From: Hymenobacter gummosus
Lineage (GTDB): Bacteria; Bacteroidota; Bacteroidia; Cytophagales; Hymenobacteraceae
Direction: 5' to 3'
NCBI RefSeq assembly: GCF_003970915.1
Contig: NZ_RXOF01000008.1
Coordinates: 186,001-250,000, forward strand
DNA length: 64,000 nt
The position numbers and the translations under genes are program-made. Under the pieces are notes generated by a model, which saw only the letters and a list, made by a program, of their open reading frames with translations, made no database searches and was not told where the DNA came from. Numbering within the stretch: the first letter of the stretch is position 1; every line of letters begins with the position of its first letter. Shown here piece by piece: positions 34,139 to 43,300 of the stretch.

Positions 34139-34612
34139 CTAGGAGGCCAGCGCGGTGGCCGGGGCGTCGGCGGGCAGCAGGCGGCGCAGGCGCTGCCAGG
34201 CCTTGCCCACGGTGGCGGGGCTGATGGAGGCGGTGCAGCCCTGCTCCACCAGGTAGGCGGCCAGGCGGCGCAGCGGCCAGTGGCGGGCCTGCGGCGCCTC
34301 GGGGCCGCTGATGAGGCCGGCCAGGGCCTCTTCCACGGCCGGGGTGAGCTTGGTGGGCGCGCCGCCCTGGGGCGGGGCGTTGAGGTAGGTGTCGAGGCCC
34401 TGCTGGCGGAACAGGCGGCGCAGGGCGTACACCCGGCCCACCGTCATGCCCAGGCGCCGGGCGGTGTCGGCCACGGGGCGGGCGGCGTCCCAGTCGCGCA
34501 GGGTTTCGGCGCGGTTGCGCTGGCGCGGGTCCAGGTCGGGGCGGGCCAGGTAGTGGAGCAGCGCCGCGCGCTGGGCCACGTCGAGGCGGAGCGAGTCACG
34601 GTGGCGGCCCAT
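34139..34612 (-). CDS. Transposase-derived helix-turn-helix protein
   Basis: A 157-residue protein made only of the DNA-binding half of an IS630-like transposase. The first HTH is VADTARRLGMTVGRVYALRRLFRQQGLDT; after GGAPTKLTPAVEEAL comes a winged-helix part, WPLRRLAAYLVEQG with SPATVGKAWQRLRRLLP. No DDE catalytic domain follows and no terminal repeats were seen, so it is probably a domesticated regulator rather than a broken insertion sequence. It starts four bases after the stop of the sugar MFS gene and is therefore almost surely co-transcribed with it. The ATG at 34612 was chosen for that reason over an upstream in-frame start inside the MFS gene. Confidence 0.75.
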   Translation of the reverse strand: MGRHRDSLRLDVAQRAALLHYLARPDLDPRQRNRAETLRDWDAARPVADTARRLGMTVGRVYALRRLFRQQGLDTYLNAPPQGGAPTKLTPAVEEALAGLISGPEAPQARHWPLRRLAAYLVEQGCTASISPATVGKAWQRLRRLLPADAPATALAS

Positions 34613-34616
34613 ACTG

Positions 34617-35918
34617 CTACGCCAAGTAAGAGGTAAAATCGGGCCGGTGGCCGCGCAGGCCGTACCAGCCGATGTACACGTAGCACACGACCGGCAGCAG
34701 GAAGGCCAGGCGCAGGGCGTGCACGCCGCCGCCCCCCAGTTGGCTGTCGGCCACCATGCCGAACAGCGGCGGAATGATGGCCCCGCCCACAATGGCCGCC
34801 GACAGCAGCCCGGAGGCGTCCTCGGTGTGGCGGCCCAGGCCGGCCACGGCCAGCGTGAAGATGACCGGGAACATAATTGAGTTCATCAGCCCCACGGCCA
34901 GCAGCGTCCACATGGCCACCGCGCCGGTGGTATTGATGGAAATGAGCACCAAGGCCACGGCACCCACGGCAGTCAGCGTCAGCACCCGGGCGGGCCGGGC
35001 CACGCGCAGCACCCCGATGCCCAGGAAGCGGCCGACCATGGCGCAGCCCCAGTACAGCGACACCCGCACCCCGGCCGCGGCGGCGCTCAGGCCCAGCACC
35101 TCGGGCTGCTCCAGGTAGCTCACGATGTGCGAGCCAATGGCCACTTCGGCACCGACGTAGGTGAAGATGCCCACTAGGCCCAGCAGCAAATGGCGGTAGT
35201 GCCAGGCGCGGCGGGTGTCGCCGGAGGCGGCCGGGGCGTGCGTAATCTGCGGCAGCTTCAGGAAGGCCAGCGCCCCGCTAATGAGCAGCATCACCGCCCC
35301 GATGCCCAGGTACAGGCGCTGCACCGGCGACACATCCAGCGCGGCGGCAGCGGCGGCCGAGAGTTTGTCGAGCTTGGGCAGGTTGGTCAGGATGAGGGCC
35401 GAGCCCAGCAGCGGCGCCAGGAAGGTGGCCAGGGAGTTGAAGGCCTGGGTGAGCGTGAGGCGCGAGGAAGCCGTTTCGGGCGGACCGAGGATGGCCACGT
35501 ACGGATTGCCGGCTACCTGCAAGGTGACGATGCCCGTGGCCAGCACGAACAGCGCGCCCAGAAACAGCCCGAAGGTGTGGCTGGCCGCGGCGGGGTAAAA
35601 CAAAAACGCCCCCAGCGCCGCTACCACGAAGCCCACCAGCATGCCGCGCTTGTAGCCCAGGTGCTTTACCACCAGCCCCGCCGGCACGCCCATCACCAGG
35701 TAGGCGCCGAAAAAGCAGAAGTTGATAAGGTTGGCCTGGGTGTAGCTGAGCTGGAATACCGCCTTCAGGTAGGGAATCAGGATGTCATTCAGACAGGTGA
35801 TGAACCCCATCATAAAGAACAGCACCGTGAGCGAAGCCAGGGCGGAGCCGTAGCGCGGCTGCGGGCCGGTGGCCGAGGCCGCGGGCGGCGAAGTAGCGGA
35901 AATAACGGGAGCGGCCAT
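34617..35918 (-). CDS. Sugar MFS transporter (FucP/GluP family)
   Basis: A 433-residue inner-membrane sugar:proton symporter with 12 predicted hydrophobic segments. Family blocks are FFMMGFITCLNDILIPYLKA, CFFGAYLVMGVPAGLVV, LQVAGNPYVAILGP with SRLTLTQAFNSLATFLAPL, and the C-terminal half SLYWGCAMVGRFLG. The N-P-Y and Q-A-F-N positions are typical of the glucose/galactose/fucose permeases. In this locus glucose from beta-glucan is the most likely cargo. The open frame extends about 40 codons upstream; the ATG at 35918 precedes the cytoplasmic N-terminus and first membrane helix. Confidence 0.9.
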   Translation of the reverse strand: MAAPVISATSPPAASATGPQPRYGSALASLTVLFFMMGFITCLNDILIPYLKAVFQLSYTQANLINFCFFGAYLVMGVPAGLVVKHLGYKRGMLVGFVVAALGAFLFYPAAASHTFGLFLGALFVLATGIVTLQVAGNPYVAILGPPETASSRLTLTQAFNSLATFLAPLLGSALILTNLPKLDKLSAAAAAALDVSPVQRLYLGIGAVMLLISGALAFLKLPQITHAPAASGDTRRAWHYRHLLLGLVGIFTYVGAEVAIGSHIVSYLEQPEVLGLSAAAAGVRVSLYWGCAMVGRFLGIGVLRVARPARVLTLTAVGAVALVLISINTTGAVAMWTLLAVGLMNSIMFPVIFTLAVAGLGRHTEDASGLLSAAIVGGAIIPPLFGMVADSQLGGGGVHALRLAFLLPVVCYVYIGWYGLRGHRPDFTSYLA

Positions 35919-36088
35919 AAGCTGGTCGAAAAGAAAGTCGGTGGAAAAACGCGCCGGCGGACCGGCGGAGGCAGGGCCAAACCGCCCCAGTGGGTGCGGC
36001 CCCGGCAGACGCCCCTGTTCCCAGAAAGGCCGGTCCCACAACCTGGCCAGTCTATTCTCGTCTGCCGCGGGCCGCCCCGTTTTGGGGG

Positions 36089-36202
36089 GTTGGTGCTTGG
36101 TTGGTAGTGCTTGGTGCCTGGTTGGCCGTGCGGTCAGGCTTGTTCATGCAGGCCCGCCAGAACGACCTAAGCACCAGGCACCAATAACTAAGCACGAAGC
36201 AC
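36089..36202. repeat. Inverted heptamer-iteron spacer (GTGCTTG type)
   Basis: Left arm 36089-36125 uses heptamers such as GTGCTTG, GTGCCTG and GTTGGTA; right arm 36167-36202 is the complement of GTGCTTC/GTGCTTA/GTGCCTG units. It lies between the GH16 lipoprotein stop and the MFS gene, but its C-rich side is 171 bases from the MFS start, farther than in other spacers. Confidence 0.75.
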
Positions 36203-36210
36203 TATCAACG

Positions 36211-37074
36211 CTATTCCGGGTACTGATAAAAGCGCACGTACTGCACCACCATTTCCTTCGGGAAGGGCTCCGAGGCCGACGGGTTGCCGTCGAAGTGCCC
36301 GCCCACGGCCACGTTCAGGATGACGTAGAACGGGTTGTTGAAGGGGTACGGCGCCACGTCGTTGGGCGTGATGGTGTAAGTCAGCGTGCCGTCGACGTAC
36401 CAGCGCAGCTGGTTTTCGCTGCGGATCAGCGAGAAGGTGTGGAAGTCCTGCGAAAAGTCGCCGGTGGGCAGCCGGTAGGTGGTGCCCTTGTACTGGTGGC
36501 TGGCGGTGTTGGCCCCGTAGTGCACGGTACTCACGTTCACGTCGGGCTGGGAGCCGCGCAGCTCCATGATGTCGATTTCGCCGCAGGCCGGCCAGCCCAC
36601 CTGCCCGTCGTTGGTACCCAGCATCCAGATGGCGGGCCAGATGCCCTGCCCTTTCGGCAGCTTGGCGCGCACGTCGAGGCGGCCGAAGCCATAGTTCATC
36701 TTGTTTTTGGTGACGATGCGGGCCGAGGTGAACTGCTTGGCCCGCAGCTGCTCGCGCCGGGCCTGAATGTGCAGCTCGCCGCTTTGCAGGTACAGGTTGT
36801 TGGTGGAGTTGGTGGTGGCCTGCAGCTCCTGGTTGTACCAGTCGTCCTGCACTTCGTAGGTCCACTTCTGCGGGTCCAGGCCGCCGCCGTCGAATTCGTC
36901 GCTGTGGCTGGCTACCAGCTGGGTGTAGGCCGCAAACTCGCGGGCGGCGGCGTTGGGCTCGGGCTTGGCCGGCTGGGGAATGGGCTTGGGCGGCTCCTCG
37001 GTGCAGGCCGTCAGGCCCAGGGCCAGGCCCAGGCCGGCGGCGGTGCGGAGCAGGGTGGTCGGAAGCAGAAACAT
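36211..37074 (-). CDS. GH16 beta-glucanase, lipoprotein
   Basis: A 287-residue surface or periplasmic endo-beta-1,3(4)-glucanase (laminarinase type). The signal peptide ends in a lipobox LTAC with the lipid-bearing cysteine C24, followed by a Pro-rich tether. The GH16 motif GEIDIME gives nucleophile E166, D168 and acid/base E171. Supporting blocks are FTSARIVTKNKMNYGFGRLD, GIWPAIWMLG, FHTFSLI and the closing VVQYVRFYQYPE. It lacks binding modules and a sorting domain, so its role is probably at or under the outer membrane, next to SusCD. Confidence 0.92.
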   Translation of the reverse strand: MFLLPTTLLRTAAGLGLALGLTACTEEPPKPIPQPAKPEPNAAAREFAAYTQLVASHSDEFDGGGLDPQKWTYEVQDDWYNQELQATTNSTNNLYLQSGELHIQARREQLRAKQFTSARIVTKNKMNYGFGRLDVRAKLPKGQGIWPAIWMLGTNDGQVGWPACGEIDIMELRGSQPDVNVSTVHYGANTASHQYKGTTYRLPTGDFSQDFHTFSLIRSENQLRWYVDGTLTYTITPNDVAPYPFNNPFYVILNVAVGGHFDGNPSASEPFPKEMVVQYVRFYQYPE

Positions 37075-37078
37075 CAGG

Positions 37079-37208
37079 GATACTTGGTAGTAGGTATTGG
37101 GCGGTGGGAAAGTGGTATCAGGTAACTGGGGCGCGGCACCGAAAGATTCGAGCTGCCGAAAACCGGCCCTGCTTTTTACTACCTGATACCCACTTCCACC
37201 TACCAGGA
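37079..37208. repeat. Inverted iteron spacer (GGTATCAGGTA type)
   Basis: Left arm 37079-37130 and right arm 37172-37208 share GTGGTATCAGGTA-like and GGTAGTA blocks as complements, with an approximate period of eight. It fills the gap between the stop of the PKD lipoprotein gene and the GH16 start at 37074. Confidence 0.7.
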
Positions 37209-37209
37209 A

Positions 37210-38475
37210 TTACTTCACGCGCAGCTTCATGGTGTGCACCACGGCACCCGAGGGCGGCCCCACGCGCAGCACCATGTGCGTGTTGTCGATGGACAGAATG
37301 CGGTAGATGCGGTTGGCCGCGTCCGTCACGCCGATAAAGGCCGTGGGCGAGGTCAGCTCAAACTGCGCAATGCCGGCGCCGGTGGCGGCCCCGAAGGTGA
37401 AGGCCGAGGTGCCCGAGCGCGGCGCCGAGCAGCCCGCCCCGCCGGCCACCAGCGTTTCGGCCAGGGCGTTGTAGGTGTACTGGTTGGCGGTGGTGAAGGT
37501 AAACTCGTCGTCGGCCTGGCAGGCGGGCAGCGAGCCGGCCGCGCCGCCGGGGTAGTACGTGGTGGGGTTGGCGTCGTCGGGGCCCACCACGATGGCGGCG
37601 GGCTGGGTGTTGTCGAGCACCCAGGTGCGCGAGGAGCCGCCGGTCAGCAGCTGCTTGGCCCGGTCGATGGCCGACAGCTGGGGCATGAGCGTCACCTCCG
37701 TTTTGGTGCCGTCGGGGTTGGTGCCCTGCAGGCGCAGGCGGGTGGCCGTGGCCTCCAGGATGTCGTAGGTTTTGTTGCTCACCGAGTCGGGCAGGCCGAT
37801 AAAGGCTCCCCGGCCCTGCAGCACGATCTGGCCCAGGTTGCCGTTGGGCCGGAACACGAACGCGCCGTTGCTGTTGCGGGCCGTGCCGCAGGCGCCGCCG
37901 GCGTAGGTGCCGCCGGCCGCGTCGTAGGCGTACGAGAAGTTATTGGTGAACGAAAACTGGTCGTCGGCCTGACAGGCCGGCAGCGGAGCCGCCGACGAGG
38001 ACAGCACCGCCCCCGAGGCCGACAGCCGCTTGATGGCGCCGGCCTGGTCGCTGAAGGTCCACGACGTGGAGCCCGAGCCCGAGCAGGCGGCCAGCACGCC
38101 GAAGGCGGCGTTGGAGCAGGCCGTCGGGATGGTCACCGTCTGCGGCACGAAGCTGGTGCCGCCGCGGCCGGCCACGGCCAGCTTCACGGTGTAGGTGCCG
38201 GGCCGGGTGTAGGTGTGCGTCACCGTCTCGCGCGACTCCAGGGAGGAGCCGTCGCCGAAGTCCCACTGGTAGAGGAAGCCATTCTGGCTGGTGCTGGTGA
38301 AGGTGGCCACCACCGGGTACTGCGCGGTATTCAGCTGCACGGTGAAGCTGGCGGCCGGTGCGGGGCCGTCCAGCTTGCCTTCTTCCTGCTCGCAGGCGCT
38401 CAGGGCGCAGCAGGCGCCGGCCAACAGCAGCCAAGCGGCCGGGCGGTGGTATATCGTTGAGAATAAAGAAGTCAT
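37210..38475 (-). CDS. PKD-domain lipoprotein with two internal repeats (SusE/F-position protein)
   Basis: A 421-residue exported lipoprotein. The signal peptide ends LSAC with a cysteine before EQEEGK. A PKD domain (about 38-115) has the YQWDFGDGSS and THTYTRPGTYTVKLAV signatures. Two related modules follow, each with a W-(S/V)-(F/L)-D-like opening (SWTFSDQAGAIKR, TWVLDNTQPAA), a CQADD(Q/E)F(S/T)F block, a cysteine-containing core and an (A/T)FIG(L/V)-type block. Its place just downstream of SusD suggests a surface glycan-binding protein, but no binding family was recognised. The ATG at 38475 is used; an in-frame codon at 38514 would add 13 residues before the signal peptide. Confidence 0.78.
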   Translation of the reverse strand: MTSLFSTIYHRPAAWLLLAGACCALSACEQEEGKLDGPAPAASFTVQLNTAQYPVVATFTSTSQNGFLYQWDFGDGSSLESRETVTHTYTRPGTYTVKLAVAGRGGTSFVPQTVTIPTACSNAAFGVLAACSGSGSTSWTFSDQAGAIKRLSASGAVLSSSAAPLPACQADDQFSFTNNFSYAYDAAGGTYAGGACGTARNSNGAFVFRPNGNLGQIVLQGRGAFIGLPDSVSNKTYDILEATATRLRLQGTNPDGTKTEVTLMPQLSAIDRAKQLLTGGSSRTWVLDNTQPAAIVVGPDDANPTTYYPGGAAGSLPACQADDEFTFTTANQYTYNALAETLVAGGAGCSAPRSGTSAFTFGAATGAGIAQFELTSPTAFIGVTDAANRIYRILSIDNTHMVLRVGPPSGAVVHTMKLRVK

Positions 38476-38629
38476 GGGCGTGTGAGGTTGAAACGAAGGG
38501 GAATAGCGCGGCAACAGCGCACCGGGCAGCCGCCCGCAGAGGGCAGCGCAGGGGCAGGCAGCAGGGTTGGGGGAAGGCAGCGGGCGGCCGTCGGCGCAGG
38601 GGCGCGGCGGCCGCCTCTCTCCTACTGGG

Positions 38630-40135
38630 TTAGTAGCCGGGGTTCTGCGTCAGGTTGGGGTTGGCGTCGCGCTCCGACTGCGGAATGGGCAGCACGATGT
38701 TGAAGGGCTTCACGCCCTTGGCCTGCAGGGCGGGCAGGGTCAGCAGCTTGCCGGTGCGCTTCAAATCAAACCACCGGTCGTTTTCGAAGGCCAGCTCGTA
38801 GCGCCGCTCCCGAATGACGGCGTCGGTGAAGTTCGGGGTGCTAGCCGTCAGGTCGCGGGTGGAGGGCTGGTCGAGGGGCAGGCCAAAGGCGCGGCGGCGC
38901 ACCCGGTTGATGGCCTCCAGCCCGCGGGCCGTGGGGCCGTCAGCTTCGGCCAGGATGAGGTACACATCGGCCAGGCGCAGCACCGGAATGTTCAGCGGCG
39001 AGTCCCAGATGTTGGTGTTGGTCTTGCCCACAAACCACTTCTTCAGGCCGTAGCCGTTGGGCGAACCGGGCAGGGAAGCCGGCTGCGAGGGCGAAGTGCT
39101 GCCGGCCGGGTACGCGTCGCCGGGCTTCCAGATGGTCACGTCGCGGCGCAGGTCGCCGGTTTCGTAGCCGTTCACGAACTCGGCCTCGGGAATGTTGAAG
39201 CCGTAGCCGCCCTGCGGGGTGAGGCCCTGGCCGCGGGGGCCGAAGAACTCGTTGCCGCTGAAGCCGAGGCCGTCCTGGGTCCACTGGTTCAGGCCCGACA
39301 CGTACTGCACCTCAAACAACGACTCCTTGCCGTTCTCGTTGGCTACCTTGAAGTTGTCGGCGTAGTCGGCCCAGAGGTCCTTGCCGGCGGCGCGGGCGGC
39401 CGTGATGGTTTCGTTGGCCACGCGGGCGGCTTCGGAGCGGTTGCCGCGGGTCAGCTGCACCTTGGCCAGCAGGCCCATGGCGGCCAGCTTGGTGGCGCGG
39501 CCGAGGTCGGCACCGGCGTAGCTGTTGGGCAAATCGTTGCCGGTGGAGGCTTCCGTCAAGTCCTGCACAATCTGGTCGTACACCCGGTCGACGGGGCTGC
39601 GCGGGATGTTCACCTGGTCGAGCGAGGTGGGCGGCACCGTAATCAGCGGCACTTCGCCGTAGGCGCGCACCAGGTCGAAGTAGTACTTGGCGCGCAGGAA
39701 CTTGGCTTCGGCAATGCAGCGGCGGCGGAGGGCGTCGCTCATGTTGGCAATGCCGGGCACGCGCTGAATCACCACGTTGGCGCGGCCGATGCCCACGTAG
39801 CAGCCGCCCCAGAGGCGGTTGATGACGGGGTTGGTGGCCGGGATGTTGAAGTTGTCGAGCTGCTGAAACTCAATACCGTCGCCGCCGCCGCCGCCGCCCG
39901 TCACCGAGTTATCGGCCATGATGTCGCCGATACCCCAGAGGGCGTAGTTGTACTGCCCGGCCTTGCCCAGCTCGCTGTACACGGCGTTGGTGGCCTGAAT
40001 GGCGTCGGTTTCGGTTTGGTAGAAGTTTTCCTCGGTGACCGAGTCGTTGGGCGACACGTCGAGCCATTTCTCGCCGCAGCCCGTCAGCAGCCCCAGCAGC
40101 GCCAGCGTACCCAGGGTTTGTTTTACCGTTATCAT
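38630..40135 (-). CDS. SusD/RagB-family outer-membrane lipoprotein
   Basis: A 501-residue glycan-binding lid for the SusC channel. The N-terminus has a lipobox LLTGC (C20). Typical SusD blocks are EKWLDVSPNDSVTEENFYQT, GRANVVIQRVPGI, EAKFLRAKYYFDLVRAYGEVPL, LRLADVYLILAEA and RRYELAFENDRWFDLKRTGK. The pairing with the SusC gene at 40296 marks a polysaccharide utilisation locus, and the neighbouring GH16, GH3 and GH5 genes point to beta-glucan. The gap to SusC is occupied by an iteron spacer. Confidence 0.95.
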   Translation of the reverse strand: MITVKQTLGTLALLGLLTGCGEKWLDVSPNDSVTEENFYQTETDAIQATNAVYSELGKAGQYNYALWGIGDIMADNSVTGGGGGGDGIEFQQLDNFNIPATNPVINRLWGGCYVGIGRANVVIQRVPGIANMSDALRRRCIAEAKFLRAKYYFDLVRAYGEVPLITVPPTSLDQVNIPRSPVDRVYDQIVQDLTEASTGNDLPNSYAGADLGRATKLAAMGLLAKVQLTRGNRSEAARVANETITAARAAGKDLWADYADNFKVANENGKESLFEVQYVSGLNQWTQDGLGFSGNEFFGPRGQGLTPQGGYGFNIPEAEFVNGYETGDLRRDVTIWKPGDAYPAGSTSPSQPASLPGSPNGYGLKKWFVGKTNTNIWDSPLNIPVLRLADVYLILAEADGPTARGLEAINRVRRRAFGLPLDQPSTRDLTASTPNFTDAVIRERRYELAFENDRWFDLKRTGKLLTLPALQAKGVKPFNIVLPIPQSERDANPNLTQNPGY

Positions 40136-40140
40136 CAGAA

Positions 40141-40312
40141 ATTGGGGTCTTAGGGTCTTGGGGGCTTAGGTGCTTGGGGCACGAAAGCTCACCCGGTTGT
40201 TTTTTGGGGGCTTGGGGGCTTGGGGGCTTGGGGGCTTAGAGGCGTCAGGTTATGGTCGATAAACCAAGTCCCTAAGACCCTAAGCCCCCAAGACCCTAAA
40301 AGCCTAAATTCA
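40141..40312. repeat. Inverted octamer-iteron spacer (GGGNCTT type) with a duplicated arm
   Basis: Left arm 40141-40182 has octamers such as GGTCTTAG and GGGCTTAG. A second, regularised arm at 40206-40240 has four GGGGGCTT units. Right arm 40266-40312 is the complement of AGGGTCTT/GGGGGCTT units and overlaps the SusC stop codon (40296-40298). The perfect GGGGGCTT run looks recently expanded. Confidence 0.8.
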
Positions 40313-43300
40313 GGCCGACCAGCACTACGCGGGGCTGGGGGTAGATGCCGCGGTCGATGCCGGCGGCGCCCACTTCGGGGTCGTAGCCGGAGTAGTTGGT
40401 CAAGGTCACCAGGTTCTGGGCCGAGACGTACACGCGAATCTGCGAGGCCGAAATCTTCTGCATCACCGTCTTGGGCAGGGTGTAGCCCAGCGTGAGCAGT
40501 TTCAGGCGGGCGTAGGAGCCGTCTTCCACGAAGTACGACGACACGCGCAGGTTCTGGTTGGGGTCGGCGGCAATGGCGCGGGGCACGTCGTTGCTGGTGC
40601 CGGGGCCGGTCCAGCGGTTCAGCACCCGCGAGATGCCGCTGCCGTTGCCGTAGAGGGCGCCCTCGGTGTAGAAGCGGTTCAGGTTGTAGATGTCGTTGCC
40701 CTGCGAGCCTTGGATGAACACGTTCAGGTCAAAGCCCTTCCAGCTCACGGTGTTGGTGATGCCGTAGGTGAAATCGGGCACCGGGGAGCCGATGTACACC
40801 CGGTCGTCGGCGTTGATCAGCCCGTCGCCGTTCGAGTCCTTGAAGCGCAGGTCGCCGGGGGCGGCGCCGTTCTGGGTGGCGTGGCTGCGCACGTCCTCGG
40901 GCGTCTGGAACAGCCCGTCGGCCTGGAAGCCGTAGAAGTTGCCCGGGGCCTGGCCCACGTTGTAGCGCACAATCACGCCGCCGCGGGAGCTGTAGCCGTC
41001 GTAGGGCTTGCCCAGGCCCAAGGACTCCAGGTTGGACTTGTAGTGCGACACGTTCAGGGTGGTCGTCCAGCTGAAGGCTCCGCCCTCGCCGCGCACGTTG
41101 TGCGAGGTCAAGGAGAAGTCGATGCCCTTGTTGGTGACCTTGGCCGCGTTGGTCGACACCGACTCGTAGGTACCCGACACGAGCGAGGGCGTCACCGGCG
41201 CAATCAGGTTAGGCGAGGTGCGCTTGTACACGTCGATGGCGGCCTCGATGCGGTTGTCGAGCAGGCCCAGGTCCAGGCCGATGTTCGTCTGGTTGTTGTC
41301 TTCCCAGTTCAGGTTGCCGTTGGCCAGGCGCGTCGGGGCGGCGCCCACGTTCACGGCGCCGTCGGGCCCGAAGGGGTACTGAATGCCCGAGTTGATGACG
41401 TACAGATACTGGAAGGGGTTTGCGTTCAGGGCGTTACCCACCCGTCCCCAACCGCCGCGCAGCTTCAGGTTGCTCACGGTGCTCTGGTCTTTCAGGAACG
41501 CCTCCTCCGAGATGCGCCATCCAGCCGACACGCCCGGGAAGAAGCCGAACTTCTTGCCCTGGTCGAAGGCGTAGGTGCCGTCGTAGCGGGCAATGGCCTG
41601 GAAGAGGTACTTGCCGCCGAACTCGTAGTTGAGGCGCCCGAAGTACGAAGCCAGGCGCTGGGGCGGCGCGATGTAGCCGCTGGCGCCGCGGAATTCGTTG
41701 ATCGGGCCGTTGTTGACGTTCTGCAAATCGTTGCGGGAGTAGCCCGAGCGGGCCGCTTCCACGAACTGCCGGTCGAACTGCTGGGCCGACTGGCCGGCCA
41801 GGAACGTCACCTGGTGCTTCTCGGCGAAGAGCCGGTCGAAGGTCAGGGTGTTTTCAATCAGGTAGCTCGGCGCGTAGGTATTGTTGGCCACGGCACCGGC
41901 CAGGGTGTAGCGCTGGGAGTTGGCCAGCTTGGGCCGGAACGAGCGGTAGTTGTCGAAAATCAGGTCCGTGCCGACGTTGGTGCGGAAGCGCAGGCCTTTC
42001 ACCGGCTCCAGCTCGGCGAAGAAGGTGCTGATGACGCGGTTGCGGGTGAACTTCTTGTTGTCGATCAGCGCCACGGCCAGCGGGTTCTCCTCCACGAAGT
42101 TGTCCACGTTGCCCAGCGGCTCGTACCAGGTGCCGTCGGGGCGGTAGGCGGGGATGGTGGCCGGAATCTGCGAGGCGAAGCTGATAACCCCGAACTCCGA
42201 GCCGCCAGCGTCCACGCGGCGGTCATTCAGGTGGGTGAGCGAGATGTTGTTGCCCACTTTCAGCATACGGCCCAGCTGCAAATCCCCGTTGGCGCGCACC
42301 GTGAAACGCTCGAAGTGCGAGCCGACGATGGTGCCGTCCTGCTGGAAATACGTACCCGACACGGCGTAGCGGGCCTTTTCGCTGCCGCCCTGGGCCGAGA
42401 GGGAGTAGTTCTGAATGGCGGCGCGGCGGAAAATAAGGTCCTGCCAGTTGGTGCCCTCGCCCAGCGCGGCCGGGTCGCGCAGCTTGTCCACCACGATGGG
42501 CTGACCCGCGGCCAGGCGGTTTTCGTTGTTGATGACGGCGTACTCCTCAGCGTTGAGCATGTCCAGCTTGCGCCACACCTGCTGCACGCCGCGGTAAGCC
42601 TCGAAGTTGATGTTGGTTTTGCCCGCCTTGCCGCGCTTGGTGGTAATGATAACCACCCCGTTGGCGGCGCGCAGGCCGTAGATAGCCGTGGCCGAGGCAT
42701 CCTTCAGCACGTCGATGCTCTCGATGTCGTTGGGGCTGATGGCGTTCAGCTGGTTTTCGCCCTGGTCGGAGGGCAGCGGGAAGCCGTCGACCACGTACAG
42801 CGGGGCGTTGTTGCCGGCCGAGGTAAGGCCGCGGATGCGCACCGCCGTGCCGGCGGCACCGCCCGGGTCACCGCCGCCGGCCGTTACCGTCACGCCGGCC
42901 ACGCGGCCCTGCAGGGCCTGGGCTGCATCGGCAATGGGCTGGGCCTTCACTGCCTCCGCCGACACCGACGACACCGCCCCGGTCACGCTGCCGCGCTCCT
43001 GGGTGCCGTAGCCCACTACTACCACTTCGCTCAGCGCCTGCAGGTCTTCCTCTAGCTTCACCGTCAGCCCCGAGGTGGGGCCCGCCACGGTGACTTCCTG
43101 CTTGATGTAGCCCACCGAGCTGATAACCAGAGTACTGCCATCGGGCACATTCAGCGCGAAGACGCCGTCGGCGTTGGTGCTGGTGCCCAAGCTGGTGCCC
43201 TTCACAATAACGGTGACGCCGGGCATAGGCGCCCCGTCGCTCTGCGTGACGCGGCCCGATACGGGCACATCGGCCACGACGCGCCCGGCGGCCGGGCCGG

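Noticed and set aside
34139-34792. Longer form of the HTH gene starting inside the MFS gene
   Set aside because: The extra 60 residues are an out-of-frame reading of the permease C-terminus; the ATG at 34612 fits a four-base intergenic gap.
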